A stretch of 64,000 nt of DNA from Neckera pumila. Lineage: Eukaryota; Streptophyta; Bryopsida; Hypnales; Neckeraceae. Location: the NCBI GenBank assembly GCA_963969595.1, contig OZ018412.1:1676501-1740500 (forward strand), read 5' to 3'. The position numbers were made by a program, and so were the translations under genes. Below are positions 49,190 to 61,619 of the stretch, in pieces. A model generated the notes under the pieces. That model was not told the origin of the DNA. It worked only from the letters and a program-made list of their open reading frames with translations, and searched no databases. The first letter of the stretch is position 1; each line of letters starts with the position of its first letter.

Positions 49190-50579
49190 GTGCGGAGACA
49201 GGCCAGGCATGGCAGAGTAGCTAGGGCGGCCGGCCGGCGGACGGGCGGGTCGGACGGATGGACGGACGGGAAGAGGAGCGGCAGGGCAGGCAGTCCGGGA
49301 GGCAGGCAGGGCAGGGCAGGGCAGGGCCGGCCAGGCCTGCCAGGGCGTTACGTTACGCAACCTCGGAGTGCAGGCCAGGCGGCGTGGAACGATGCGCCGG
49401 AGAGGCGAGAGCGGAGGCGCCCAACGCATGATGCACGAGTGAGGCCACGGCGGGCCTAGCTGCTCAGCTCCTCGACTGCCTGCCTGACTGGGCGAGACTG
49501 GTCGGACGGGAGAAAGGACGGAGGAAGGGCCGGGGCCGGGGGATCGGACCGAGCTAGCTGAGCTGAGCTGAGCTTCGCACGCGGGCACTGGACGAGCCGG
49601 TGCCGGTGGCGTCGACGATTGCGTCGACGGTGGCGTTTCGGGGTCCGTGCGAGATCGCAGGGGGAGCGGGAGGAGGGGCCGGCGCAGCAGCCGCGGCCGC
49701 AGCCGCACAGGAGCAGCAGCAGCCGGAGGCGGAGGAGCGGCGGCTCTTGCGTGAAGTGACGATGCGGGGGAAGGGGAGTGGGTGGCCGGACAGACTTCTG
49801 CGGGCTGTACCGAGCGAGTGACGGAGACAGGCGCAAAGAGCGACGAGTGAGTCCTGCCTGCCTGCTTGGCCTGCCTGCCTTGCCTGTTGCCTGCTGCCTG
49901 CTGCCTCCTGCTGTCTGCAGGTCGTGACCGAGGGTACGAATTGCGGGGACCGGGCCAGAGCCCTGGGCCGCGCTTGCTGGCTGGCTGGCTGGGGGCAGTG
50001 GGAGTGGTGTCGCAAGGGCCCAATGCTGGTGCGTAACGTGTGAGGGGGTGTCGTGGGTAGATCGCAACGGATGTGCGGCACGGACTCCCTTACCCCCCGC
50101 TCTGGCTCTCGCCCTTCACAGCCTGTGCGGCAGCAACAGCCCCCCGTCTGCCCTGCCCCTTCCTTCCCTTCCCTTCTCTTTCTCTCTCTCGGACTCTCTT
50201 CTACGTCGCTTCCCCGGCGCCCCTTCTTCTCGCTCGTTCGTTCTCTTTCTCTTTCTCTCTCTCGTAACGAACTCGTTGGGTGTGAGTGTGTTCTTCACGT
50301 ATCCCCACTCTCTTGCGTCAGCGGTTGGGCCACCGGGTTTTTGATCGTACATGGGTTGGTTATGGCGAGGAGCTTCGGGGACGTCGACTGGGGAAGAGGA
50401 AGGTAGTTGGGGTGGTGGTTTGGGGTGACGACGCAGGGTGGGTGTGCGGCGTTTTCTTCCTAGCACGGCATGGCTGCAATTCGATGTTTGCGTTTCGTTA
50501 ATTTGGGGTGAGGGTGGTGTAGGGATAGTCATGTGCTGGAGCTTGTGAGGGAGGAGGGGGAGGGGTGGAAGGTTGGATT
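49190..50579 (+). promoter_or_regulatory. GC/CpG-rich leader and promoter block of the IDM1-like gene
   Basis: This is the strongest GC-rich, CpG-rich block in an otherwise AT-rich window. It contains short tandem motifs: GGACGGAC and GGCAGGGCAGG runs (49250-49330), CTGCCTGC runs (49850-49915), GCTGG triplication (49977-49992), and a pyrimidine tract rich in CTTTCTCTCT (50155-50270). Such tracts are typical of plant core promoters and 5' UTRs. Long open frames here are low-complexity and do not resemble proteins. The exact transcription start and any 5'-UTR intron cannot be set from sequence. Confidence 0.5.
50531..50548 (+). promoter_or_regulatory. Five-codon upstream ORF before the IDM1-like start codon
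   Basis: ATG TGC TGG AGC TTG TGA lies 31 bases upstream of the ATG at 50580, in a different frame. If the transcript starts upstream of it, as the GC-rich leader suggests, it could reduce initiation at the main start. The transcription start is not visible from sequence. Confidence 0.4.
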
Positions 50580-53500
50580 ATGGGGGCGCAGAAGAAGACT
50601 GGGAGGCAAGGAGGGGTGGCAGTAGAGGACGTCGACATCATAGTAGACATAAGCCGAGCAGGACCAGGAGGAGGAGGAGGAGCCGGAAACAGCCGAGCTT
50701 CACACAGCACCAAAATGTCCCCTGAGACCGACGTCGACGATCCGTCGCCGCGCGTCTCCTCATCCTGTACGGCGGGGAGCAGCAAGGACGACGTCGTGGA
50801 CGCGGTGACCTCTGATGTCGTCGTCTCCTCACGACGTCACGACGACGAGAACGACGAGAACGACGACGACGAAGAAGACATGGAGGAGGACCACGACGAC
50901 GTGCACACGAAAACAGAGTCCATGGAGGTGACCAAGAATGGGAATGCGCCCAAGAATAACAACAACAACAACGACTTCGCAGGCGCGGCCGCGATGGCGT
51001 CGAAATTGGGGGAGGGAGGGGTGGTGTCCTCGCAGCAGCAGCCGCAGGCACAGGCGCCTTCGGACTCGGCGGTGTCGAGCCCGCTCAAAGACTCGCCGGG
51101 AGGCGGGGTGTCCAACAGTTTGCCATCGGCGCAGCAACAGCAAATGGACCGAGAGCGGTTGTTGATGATGTCGGCGAAGAACAATGGCACGGCGTCCAGG
51201 AAGCGGAAGAAGACGATCCACTACATGAATTCTAGGGTACCTCATTCTAGGGTACCCCATGCGGTGCCCACCGTGGACAGCGAGGACGGCTCCGACGGCC
51301 CGGACAGTCCCGAGGACGTGGACGATGTGCCTGTGCGCGCCAGTCAAGGCCCCCGTGCAGCTGCTACCAAGGTGCAGCATCCTGCAATTTGCTTAGGATC
51401 CATGATGGCATGGTTCTCGCCTTTGGCAAATTTTGCTTTGTGGTGTGGTATAACGACGTAGAATGTTGGACGCGATGCTTGAAGCTGGTAGTGAGTGGTC
51501 TTAGAACAGTTTCGGCGCCTTATTTAGCTTGCCAATTGTTTCCAAAATGTTTGCGATTGTTGCATTTTAACTCGTTTGGGGTACTTTTGGATATCTGTAA
51601 ATCATGCCTGCATTTTGTTCTCTTGGATCGTGGGAAGTGGGTGTCCTTTACTACAAGTGCCTGTTTTTCCAAATTAGGGCATGGGGATGCTTCGGCAGTG
51701 GGTGATTTACAAATTTTTGTGGCTTTTGGGGGAATTATGCGTTTTAGGAATCTACGGCTTCAATTGGAAGCTTTGGTCTCTGTTGTTGTACTACGAAGGA
51801 CGATGTTGCGATGCTTGATGCTGGTTTCGAGTATTCTTGGAACGTTTTTTAAGTCTTTTTGAACTGGATATTTGTAACGTTCCGTTGCTTCGAAGTGGAC
51901 CCTACTTGTAAACTGACGAATTTAAACTCGTTTGGGGCATGTGGGAATCTGTAAATCATGACTGCATTTAGTCCTCTTGAAGCTTGGAAAGTCTGAATTT
52001 TCTTCGGGTGATACGTGTGTGCCTTTTTTCAAAATTAGGGCAAGGAACTTTTTCTTCTCCTGCTTCTCTTCTTCTTCACAGGAGTGACTGCAATTGAACT
52101 GATGTCTTGAACTGAAAGCCCCTTTTTCCACATTTATTTTTGACTGAGAAATCTAGTTTTTGCTTAGAATTTGGGAAAGTTATGGTAGTTGAAAGGCACA
52201 TCGTGAGTAGGTGATGTGTGGCTATTTGTGATGAGTTCGTCCTGGAATAGCTTGTGCATATCCTTGGGTATTTTAGCATTGAACAGATGTTTTTTTTTAA
52301 CGATCAGATTTCAAATTATGTCATTTCCATAACTTTTTGAATGTGTGTGTGGAATGATGGCAAGCAGCTGAAATCGATGGTACCAGTTGGAGATAAGTTG
52401 CTGAAGGCTCCAAGAAACGCCAAGGAACTGATGGCCACCCGACTTCTGGAGGGGCATTTTGTACGGTGCCAATGTCGTGGCATACAAGTGTGTAATTCGG
52501 TTCCTTGTTCTGCCTGAGCTGTCACTAGTAGTTATTTTTGAGGCATACGTATTCTGCTTGCATTTGCGAACTGAGAAAGCTTTAGAAATGTAGTTTACGT
52601 TTAAGTTGCCTGCCTTTGGTGTATTTTGGAGGTTCAGCTATAAAGAACATCCAATTGCGTTTCTCCATTCAATTTTGGGGGCGTATTTCTGGCATTTGCA
52701 TACCCAAGACCTTTGATATATTTTTGCATCTGAATAGTGTCCACACCAGCTTGTCATAGTGTTTTGGGCATCTGAGTTCTCGATGCTGCACTATTCAAAG
52801 TAAGGCTAGAAATGGTGACAATTACTTGTTCGAGCACATCGAGATTTTGTGTTACTTGAACAGGTATTTCTACAAAGAATAATGTGACTCGTTCCGTTTC
52901 AAGGTAAATTGGGTGTTGTGAAGTTTGGTGTTTAATGGATGTATTCGTTGTTCTTTCAACAGCTCACAGGAATGTTGAGAGAGATGGGAGTGCAGTGCGA
53001 CTGTCGAAATTGCAGAGGCTCGGTGGTATGAATGCTCAAACTTTGTCATTGGAATGAAGCTTTGCTTTTTATCGTTTTTATTTCGTTTTTTTTAGCGGGA
53101 TCTCGAAAGTCCTTTCTAATTTTTTTGTGGCGGTCGGGGGAAAATTTCACAGATCGTTTCCATTTCAGCATTCGAGGCACATTCAGGAAGTACCTCTCAC
53201 CATCCAAGTGACAATATATACCTTGAGAACGGGAAGAATCTCCGGGACATCCTCAGTGCTGGTCAGGAAGCGGCCGATTGTGGGGACAACATCTTGAGGG
53301 CTCTCAAGATGGCCATAGGAGACATTCAAGGTGTGGGGAAGAGGACGATTGCGTGCGCCAAGTGTGGGAGCTCAGAGGAGGGTGCCCTGATTCCCTGCAA
53401 TGGACCAAGATGCCCACTGGTTTTCCATGCTGGTAATGATCCTCTTAAAGTCCAAATTCGACCTCATATTTTTTAGTTTTCCGTGCAGTTTTGAGTAGGT

Positions 53501-56500
53501 CACATGGGGACTTTTCTTTTGTCCAAGTTTATTTATTTGGAGGCAAATACGTGCACAGCTCTTCACTGATTTCTGCTGATTTAGAATTTGGCCTTGTGGA
53601 AAGTTCCTTTTTCATAATATGATCAAGCAAATCTGTCTTTTGCTAATCATTAGTGATGGTAAGATGACCTGTAATGCGAATCGGACTAAGAACAATGTTG
53701 AAAGTGGTTATATTTTTTTAGAGGAGATGCTAACAGAGAAAAAGTTTGAGTTTGGGCAATTGAGAGTTCTTATGCAACGAATCTTTGTTTTGATGTTCAG
53801 CGTGCACTGGAATTGCGAACCCACAGCTTGGGGACTGGTTTTGTCCCAAGTGTGAGAAAACGAAGAAGCCTCGGGGTGTAGTGAAACCTAGGCGACCCCT
53901 TTCCGGTGGTACTGAGAAAGAGGATGTCAGAGTAAGGTGAGTCTACAATGAGGGCCACTGGAGTGCTTTTGAATAAGCGTTGTTTACTTTCCAGTCTTTT
54001 AAATGCAATCAATTTCAGTCTTATTGAATTGGAGTATTATTCAGGTAAACGATCTAGAGCAAGAGTGTGACTTACCACACAATTATAGAACAGAGACACT
54101 AAAGCTTCTTCACCCTCCGAGCCACTGACCCCCAAGTATTCTCGAACTAAAAATAGAGAGACCAATTTGAAAATATCTATACATATATTAGTAACCCCTC
54201 TAAAATGTATATGCCATCATTCATGTAAGAGCATTCTTGCTTCTTTCCAGTGATATATTATACGATTTTCCGTAAGGCTCCTTCAATGAATATGAATTGG
54301 ATGAAGTAGACTTTTCAAAACATTGATCATCCACCTTGTGTGTATTTGAGCATTTCGGGGTTAAGTTGCAGGCTAAAGTCTGTCTCCATACTGTAGAATA
54401 CGTACAGACTTGATTGGTTTATTGAACGCCTGAAAGTCGTATAGCCCTTTGGTGTTATAGCTACGTCAGTCCTATGGTGCTCCAGCTACCTAGACTCTTG
54501 GTCTATTAATTTCAATGGCGTAACTTTATTCCAACAATTATGATCAAAATCCATGCTTGCCCTTCTCAAATATCTGAGAAGGTTAATTGAGGTCTACTGC
54601 TTTTTCAGTTAGCACTGAACGAGGGTTAGACACTCCCTCCGTTTTGGTTAAAAGCGTATATCCAATATTATGTTACTATGACAACCACTTCTTGCTATCT
54701 TGGAAGTATTAGGAATAATTTCATTTCGGGTTTTAGTGATTCTGAAGCTTCAACAATCCACTACAAGGAATGCCACAATAGAGAATCCGTATCGAGCCTT
54801 GGATATGGTGGGATTGGCAGAGAGAGAGATTCAGCAGCGTTGGCTCGAGTGGCCCGAGACGAGCATTTGTTCAAAGCACTGTTCCTGCCTGGTGGTCTGG
54901 AAGATGGTACAGAACTTGGCTACTATTCGAATTCTCAGGTACCTGATCATCAGGATTCAAGTTTCAAGTTAGATAATACCACATGTAGCTCAGTTTAGTA
55001 CATATGACGATACCCCATTTCCTAGTCCTGATCAGGTGACTTTGATCTTTTTTTAGCTTGCTCAGAAATTGGCTCGTTTCTGGAAGACGAATGGTCCTAA
55101 GGAGAATTTGAAAGGACGAATTTTCGTCTTTGGTCTAATTAACGAGAATCTGAAAGGATATGTTTTGGTCTTGTTTGAAAGAGTTTGGTTTGCCGTGGCA
55201 GATTAAACTTAAGGGTGTGAAGCGGGGTGAAGGTATATGCTGCGATTGCTGTAATAAAGAGGTAAGATTCACATCGTACCTTGCAGGGAATTCATGGTGG
55301 AACCAAGGAAAATACTGAATGAATTATGCAAACTAAATAGATTTCAGGACTTGTTACATGTGTTCATCCAGGAGGGCAGTGCTCTTATATTCTTTCTATC
55401 TTCTTACAGATGAGCTGCGCTCAATTTGAACAACATGCGGGTTACGAGGCTCGCCGAAACCCGTAAGTTTCGTCAACCAAGACGTGGTAATTAGTGGATA
55501 TTGGATGCTTACTGGTTGTTATAATTCCAAGGCACCTATAATAGTAGGATTGCTGAGCATTGAAACAGGAAGAGATCTTTAGTATGTTAGTTTTGGGTGT
55601 ATCATCTGGCTCTTACAGAGTTGTCGTATTGGTATGCTACCTCAATGTGTACTTTTTTTGATTCTCCAGAACTGACTGGTTGTAGCAATTTTGTTAGTAA
55701 ACGTTGACAAGGAGGGATTTAATTATATCTCTTGATGTTTGATTAGCTATGAAACAAAAATACCAGTGTTGAGTATCTCACTAAAATAAACGTGGATTGT
55801 ATTACTTAGTGCCTCATGTTTCTTGATCGAAGTCTTTCTCAGACGAGTCATCGATTTGACAGGTACGGAAGCATCTTGTTGGTTGCGGATGGTCGTTCTC
55901 TGAAAGAGGTGTGCAAGGGGTTAGCTTATCAGAACAAGCTGGGTGAAAAGACAAAGCGTGTTGCACGTGAGGGAGAGGTGAACTGCTGCTTCGGATGTGG
56001 AAAGAGCGGAGAATTGAAGTGCAATGACTGTGATCAAACATGGTGTGGTGATTGTGTCAAAGAGGCACAACATCAAGGTGGGAGAAAATCCTTATTTTAG
56101 TCGTAAATTTTGTTTGTGTCGCAAAGCTTTCTTCGCTTTTTATGCAGGATTGGCATTGTTTCTGTACCTATTCATACTTCTAAATAGCAGTGTCTATATC
56201 CGCTTTCAGATGAGAGTGTTTTTTTGTTTCCTTGCTTTGATTTGGACACTATTAAATTTCTTGCATTGTGTGCTCAATGATGGTCCAGGAGGAGAGAAAG
56301 ATTCCGATGGCAAGTGGCACTGTCGATTTTGCCAACTTGACACTTTCAAGGTAGTGAAAAATGGACAGAAAGTTGCAGGCAAGCACATCGAAGGAATGAC
56401 GGAAAAGGATGAACGAGGTCGTTTCATTCGTCATTTACAAGCCTCTGTTTCTGTTGGGGGTTGTGCAATCTGCAAGTAAGTATTTTTACTATTACTATCA

Positions 56501-59500
56501 CTAGTATTATTTTGAACTGAAAGCTTGCTAAAGATAATGGTGTCACTGTTGGAATCCATAAAATTGTCAATCTTTAGTGACTGGTTTCGCGGTCCTGTGA
56601 AGGCCTTGGAAATTTTTGAACAGTCTCAATTTGTTCTTATTTACTAAGCTGGTTTATTGTTCTATTTCGCAGGAAATGGAATCTGAGCAAGTCGGGTTTC
56701 GTTGATGGCATGACAATGCTAGTCTGTGATCAAGTGAGGATGATGCTCAACCAATGATGTCGTTATTTGTTGCTAGTTTACTAACTTTTTGCTATTCACT
56801 AAAGTAACTATGAAGGATTCCCTACGATTCGAGATCCATGATTTTCGGAGCCAGAATTTGCTTATGAGCTTTGTCTTCTCGACTTCGTCTCGGAAAATAG
56901 TCGTGCATTTCTCAGATTGTACTACTCTTGGCAGTGTGGACGAGAATATCATGTTAGCTGCCTGAAAGAGAAAGGCGTGGAGGATCTTAATGTGAGTCCC
57001 ATCTCCTAATGTTTCTTGCAATCCCTGGAAATTAGTCTGGAAAGTTAGCTTTATCATAAATTCCTGGATGCTCCTAGAAGATTAGATTAGTTGAAATTTT
57101 ACCCCCAGTTCACCAAATGGCCACTAGTGTCGGCTTCCATAACTAAATGAGTTCAAACGAAGGAAGCGTAGGAAACACTAAGGAAGCTTCAAGGACAGTA
57201 ACAAAATGTACCGAAAAATAAATCATACCCTGCAGTTTTCGAGGATGGCATTGTGTTTTTAAATTTTACTATTATCGAAGTTTAACTTCCCAAATTGACT
57301 TGATAATTTTAGCTTGGGCAGTACCAGTATTTATTGCATTAAGTATCTGTGACTCTGATGTGGCTTGATGATGGTGTCGTTCATTTGGCAGGAATTGCCC
57401 GAAGGAGAATGGTTCTGCGAGAAAGACTGTAAGGTCATAGATGAAATCTTAACACAGTTGGTAGCCAATGGGCCCGAGTCACTGTCTGACAGCATCATAA
57501 GTGAGTTGTTGGAAAGTCGGCAACTGCAGAGCGGTGCCAGAGAGAGAGCCGAGTCGAGTAGCCCAAGTTTTGGATGGCAAATTCTCTGCGGCAGGGGCGG
57601 TGACAATGCCAATGTTCAGACTCTCGGTGAAGCTGTGAATATTTTTACAGTATGTGACTTTCCCTCGTTTCCTTGATTGGCAATAATGCAAATGCGTGAC
57701 AATGTTTTCCACCCTGTTGCGCTGATAATTTCCTGCCTTTGGTAGCTGCTCATTGTGGAGGAATCATTGTTTTCATGTGCAGGAGTGCTCGGATCCAGTC
57801 AGGGACCCAAAAACTGGAAGGAATTTAATACCTCTTATGGTACACAGGTGTGTGTTTTTGAAGATTCTTTTGTCTTATGGTGCAAATGATGCTACATTGA
57901 GCACTGTATTAACCCTTAACCCTGGAAGGACTGCGGCCTATGACCAAGGTAGTCACTCGAAAGTGATCTGATTTTTGGACCAATAGGTGCATTCTTCATT
58001 TCTACAGTGATGTGGAAATTTATTCATCGGACACTTTTAGGCTGCATCGTCCCTTCAGGGTTAAGGGTTCGTAGGATTCATAGTTTGATAGGAATCCAGT
58101 CGTAGGCTTCATAGGTTTGTTATGACTAATTGATCGTATTGATAAAAGTATAATTCAGATGGGCCAAGTTTTGTATATTTTTGAGAATCAGTGAAGATTA
58201 TTGCTTGTGTTGGTCCAAGAATAATCAAAATTGAACAATAGAGAGTTCTACTCCAAACTGTTAGTAACATACGAGGCCCAATTGCAACCTTTTGGTTTTT
58301 TAGGGGTTAATGATTTCTAGTGTTGGTAACGCTAACTTTGAACAGACTAGAAAACGTCCACCACTATTCTAATTATAACCAATTCTAACGTCAACAGCCA
58401 TTTTGTAGACATTTGATTGGGTGTTACTGAAAAATGTGGCCTAGGAATAGGATATGCAATAGCGTAAGTAACATTGTTGGGCAACTAACCCTGAATATCA
58501 TTTTTACTAATGGTCGTATAAGGATAAAGTGGTCACCTATGATAATTATCTTCTGGAATGCTACAAAGTCAGTTGTATATTGATGGTGACTTCTGTTGGC
58601 ATTTGCAGTCGAAGGTCGAAAGAATATGATTTCGAAGGCGTTTTCTGTGTTGTTCTCAAGCGCAAGTAAGCTCTCATTTCTGGATTGCTCTATGAATTTC
58701 TTGGAGACAATGTTTTCGAGGTGTGTGTGTGTGATAAATCTCTTTGTTTGGCTGTAATCTATCTGCCAGATTAAGGGCCTAATTCTGATTGAGGGACTTT
58801 GCTTTTATAGTGGTAAAGTGGTGTCAGCTGCACTACTGCAAATTTTTGGTCGGGAAATTGCTGAAGTTCCGTTGGTGGCAACTAGCCTTCCGCACCAGGG
58901 CCAGGTACTTAATCTCTCCTATATAATTCTATTGGATTGTAGGAGATATTTCAGACTATGCTTTCTGTTCACCCTTACAGGGAGATTGAACCGAACTCCC
59001 GTATCTAAATTGAGAATCTACACTCTTGAAGCTACTAGTTATCATTGTAACTTTCAAAACATATTTCTATCGTTGAAAAATGTAGGGTACGATTTCTTCT
59101 TCTATTGATATTTTTGTTACCGTCCTTAAGCCTCCTATATGATTAATTTCAACCTTTGAAGCAGCCACTGTTGTCCATTTGGGCACTTACGGGTTAACTT
59201 TAATTGCCTGGTATAGTGGTGGTTCTTGAGAAGCTATTGAGTTTCTATACTGAAGAAATAGAAATAGGGAAGGGAACCTACAACGATTTAGTTACTAGTG
59301 GCGCTGTGTTATAAATCTTATGCTTTCTGCCTCACAGGGATTCTGTAAAGCACTCATGACGACAATTGAGAGACTCCTTGGTGTGCTTAGTGTGGGGCGC
59401 TTGGTTCTCCCTACATCGAAGGATACCGAGTCAATTTGGATCAATAAGTTCGGCTTCAGCCGGATGAATGACGAGCAGGTCAGCACTTCTCATTCTCCTA

Positions 59501-59837
59501 AACCGTTTGCTACTTTGAGCTCCAAAATTATGCATGTTAAACGATATGATTTGTCATTTTGAGCACTTTAACCAACTTTATTTAACCAAGTCAAGTGTCC
59601 GACACTTCTAACAATTCCAGCCACGATGAGTTCCCGTTGGTAAGTGTAGGAGACGGGATCAGGTCCCTTCGAACACAGTTTTAGTATCCTCTGCCGCATG
59701 TAATTTGTTGTGAGAATCTTATGCAAGTTTTGTGGGCTTGAATGTGACAGCTGTCAACAATTTGTACAACAATACGTTTGATGACGTTTACAGGCACCTG
59801 TATGCTTGGGAAGGATATAATCCCAATGACTGTTTAG
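50580..59837 (+). CDS. IDM1/AT2G36720-like nuclear protein with TPL-binding-like domains, PHD fingers and a GNAT domain
   Basis: Eighteen exons with consistent phases: 50580..51371, 52368..52487, 52963..53025, 53153..53432, 53801..53936, 54737..54938, 55202..55261, 55410..55462, 55863..56077, 56289..56475, 56673..56733, 56935..56991, 57392..57649, 57783..57847, 58609..58665, 58811..58904, 59338..59478, 59751..59837; about 975 residues. Order: an acidic, Asn/Gln-rich low-complexity N-terminus (1-264); a TPL-binding-like domain (about 279-355, NAKELMATRLLEG to YLENGKNLRDIL); PHD1 (391-436); a second such domain (about 505-585, GLEDGTELGYY to VADGRSLKEV); PHD2 (610-655); PHD3 (699-755, LVCDQCGREYHVSCL); and a GNAT fold (about 829-975, VSAALLQIFG, HQGQGF, IWINKFGFSRM, MTFTGTCML). 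Members of this plant family, such as IDM1, bind chromatin and can acetylate histone H3; activity here is inferred. ATG 50580 is the first ATG after an in-frame TAG at 50526. Confidence 0.92.
51460..52045 (+). repeat. Degenerate tandem duplication inside intron 1 of the IDM1-like gene
   Basis: Two segments about 340-355 bp apart share the same ordered landmarks: GATGCTTGAAGCTGG versus GATGCTTGATGCTGG, ACTCGTTTGGGG, TCTGTAAATCATG, then TTAGGGCA. Unit 1 spans about 51460-51690 and unit 2 about 51795-52045. The copies are diverged, so the duplication is old. Confidence 0.75.
54630..54670 (+). mobile_element. Stowaway-like terminus remnant in intron 5 of the IDM1-like gene
   Basis: The motif CTCCCTCCGTTTTGG matches the conserved terminal sequence of Stowaway (Tc1/mariner) MITEs. 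I do not see a matching inverted end close by, so this is at most a truncated element. Confidence 0.35.
57909..58069. mobile_element. 160-bp TIR element in intron 14 of the IDM1-like gene
   Basis: Terminal inverted repeats AACCCTTAACCCTGGAAGG and, inverted, AACCCTTAACCCTGAAGGG bound a non-coding stretch inside the 57848-58608 intron. The ends resemble the TTAACCCCTAAAG family found elsewhere in the window. Confidence 0.7.
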
Positions 59838-61132
59838 AGAGCCACTGCCTGCTCCAGTATGGCAACTGCAAACCGAAAGTAGATATATCTTCAACACCCA
59901 AGCCGCTTTGCTGTACAGAGGTTGTTAAAAAGAACTGACATTTTGAGTCCTCACTGGCTGTATCGCTACATCCATTGGAGAGCTCCTGTTTATGCTGCGC
60001 TATAGAACCTCTCCCACTTTGGGGGAGACTGATCTGCAGGTTTTGCTGGAGACATAAGACACACTGACTACTACTGATCTCGTCTACTGGGGAAGGTCAG
60101 TTTTTACATGGAGTTCATGGAGCTTCAACTTTGGAAAATAGTTTCATACAGACGCTACTCAAATCTTTTTAAATACTCAATCTGCAGGTCTGGAGGCTCC
60201 ATGCCCAAGTACATGCAAAAGAACTCAATTTTCCCACCAAGTGTGACTCACGTTGGTTGGGCTCCTTTACGGTAGTAGTAGTAATTAATTACTTTAACAC
60301 GTTAGCTTGGCCTTGGAATCCTGTGAGGTTTCCACAGCTCTGAAATTTAGTTTGTTTCATGCTCACGAGGAGGATGCACTAGTTTTGTGGAGGTTTTCGT
60401 GGATACTCTGGCTTTAGTATGTTCCAGATCTCTCTCTCCCTCTGGACCATATTCTTTACTGGTGCTTCAGCCATCTCAGACAATGACAAATATAGATAAA
60501 TTTTGGAGAATGAACAATCATTTGTACCCCTGCTGTATAATGTAAATGACGGATGTGGTTTCTTCTTTTCCTTTCGGGACGGATACGGAGTAAGTTAATG
60601 GGTCTAGGACACAGTTGTTTGAGAAAATGGGCACTTCTTTTTTGGGGTGGGGGTGGGGACTGGTTTGTAAATTCATTAGTAGACATGGGCATAGGTATGC
60701 TTTTGAGAAAGCATTTGGAGTTCATTTCGAACGAAGTAAACTGATTTGTCCAATTAGTGCTTGTCATGAAATGAGCTTACTTATCGTCATATCATTTTAC
60801 AAGTGGGGAGTTCATCAGAAAATTGGTCCTGGCAGATATGGTGCTATGATGGTGCGTGTGATAGTAAAGAAGAGATTATGGTGTCATTTTATCCTATCAA
60901 AGTTAGTACAAAGATTGGCACCAAATTATCTTAATAGCATTTCAATGCACCATCATGGCACTATACAGTACTTGCAACTTTTTACAAGGGAGGAGTTATT
61001 TTCTTATAGTTACAACGTTCTACGTTCTATGGAGTTTTTATTTTTTTATTTTTATTTTTAGTTGTAATTGTTAACTAAAATTTCAACAACAAAATTGTAT
61101 TAGAATTGAGATAGTTCATGTAACATTGAATT
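59838..61132. other. 3' flank of the IDM1-like gene
   Basis: GC-balanced to about 60500, probably including the 3' UTR. The frames at 60456-61061 are not recognisable. Confidence 0.5.
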
Positions 61133-61350
61133 TGTATCCAACATGAGTACTAATTGCCCACTAAATGAGAATTAGAATGCACTATATCAGTATCCAATAT
61201 GAGTATTAATTGTCAACCAAATGAGAATTAGAATGCACTATATCAGTATCCAATATGAGTATTAATTGTCAACTACATGAGAAGTAGAATGCACTAAATT
61301 AGTATCGAATATGAATATTAATTGTCAACTACATGAAAATTAGAGTGAGT
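61133..61350 (+). repeat. 56-bp tandem array, about 3.9 copies
   Basis: The unit GTATCCAATATGAGTATTAA, followed by a TTGTCAAC and AATTAGAATGCACTA stretch, repeats at 61133, 61189, 61245 and 61301 with growing divergence towards the right. Confidence 0.88.
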
Positions 61351-61619
61351 TATAGGATAGGATAAATGATATTATAGGTATCACAATACTAAGTTTTATT
61401 ATGAGTGTAGTGCTATTCATATTGAAGAGTCTTTACAACTTTTTTTGGTAAAGATAATTCCTTCCTTGTAAAAAAATATAACAAAGAGTTGTTTATGTAA
61501 TTTTCATGTTGCATTTGAAGTAATCCAATATTTGGTTGCATTCTACAACTTTTCCATTCATTTTCAATAGTAATCATAAGAGACTATGAATAGCAGGGTG
61601 TTGAGGTCCAAAATTCAAC

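Noticed and set aside
49088..50081. Long overlapping open frames on the - strand in the GC-rich leader
   Set aside because: Pro/Ser/Ala/Arg low-complexity readings of tandem GC motifs in several frames at once; no domain.
50565..50579. Earlier start for the IDM1-like protein at 50565
   Set aside because: The codon there is GTG, not ATG; the first in-frame ATG after the TAG at 50526 is 50580.
50638..51380. Antisense frames opposite exon 1 of the IDM1-like gene
   Set aside because: Arg/Val/Ser-rich complements of Asp- and Gln-codon runs; the sense exon joins correctly to recognisable domains.
61133..61350. CRISPR-like array
   Set aside because: The units repeat end to end with no unique spacers, and the genome is a plant's; it is an ordinary tandem repeat.
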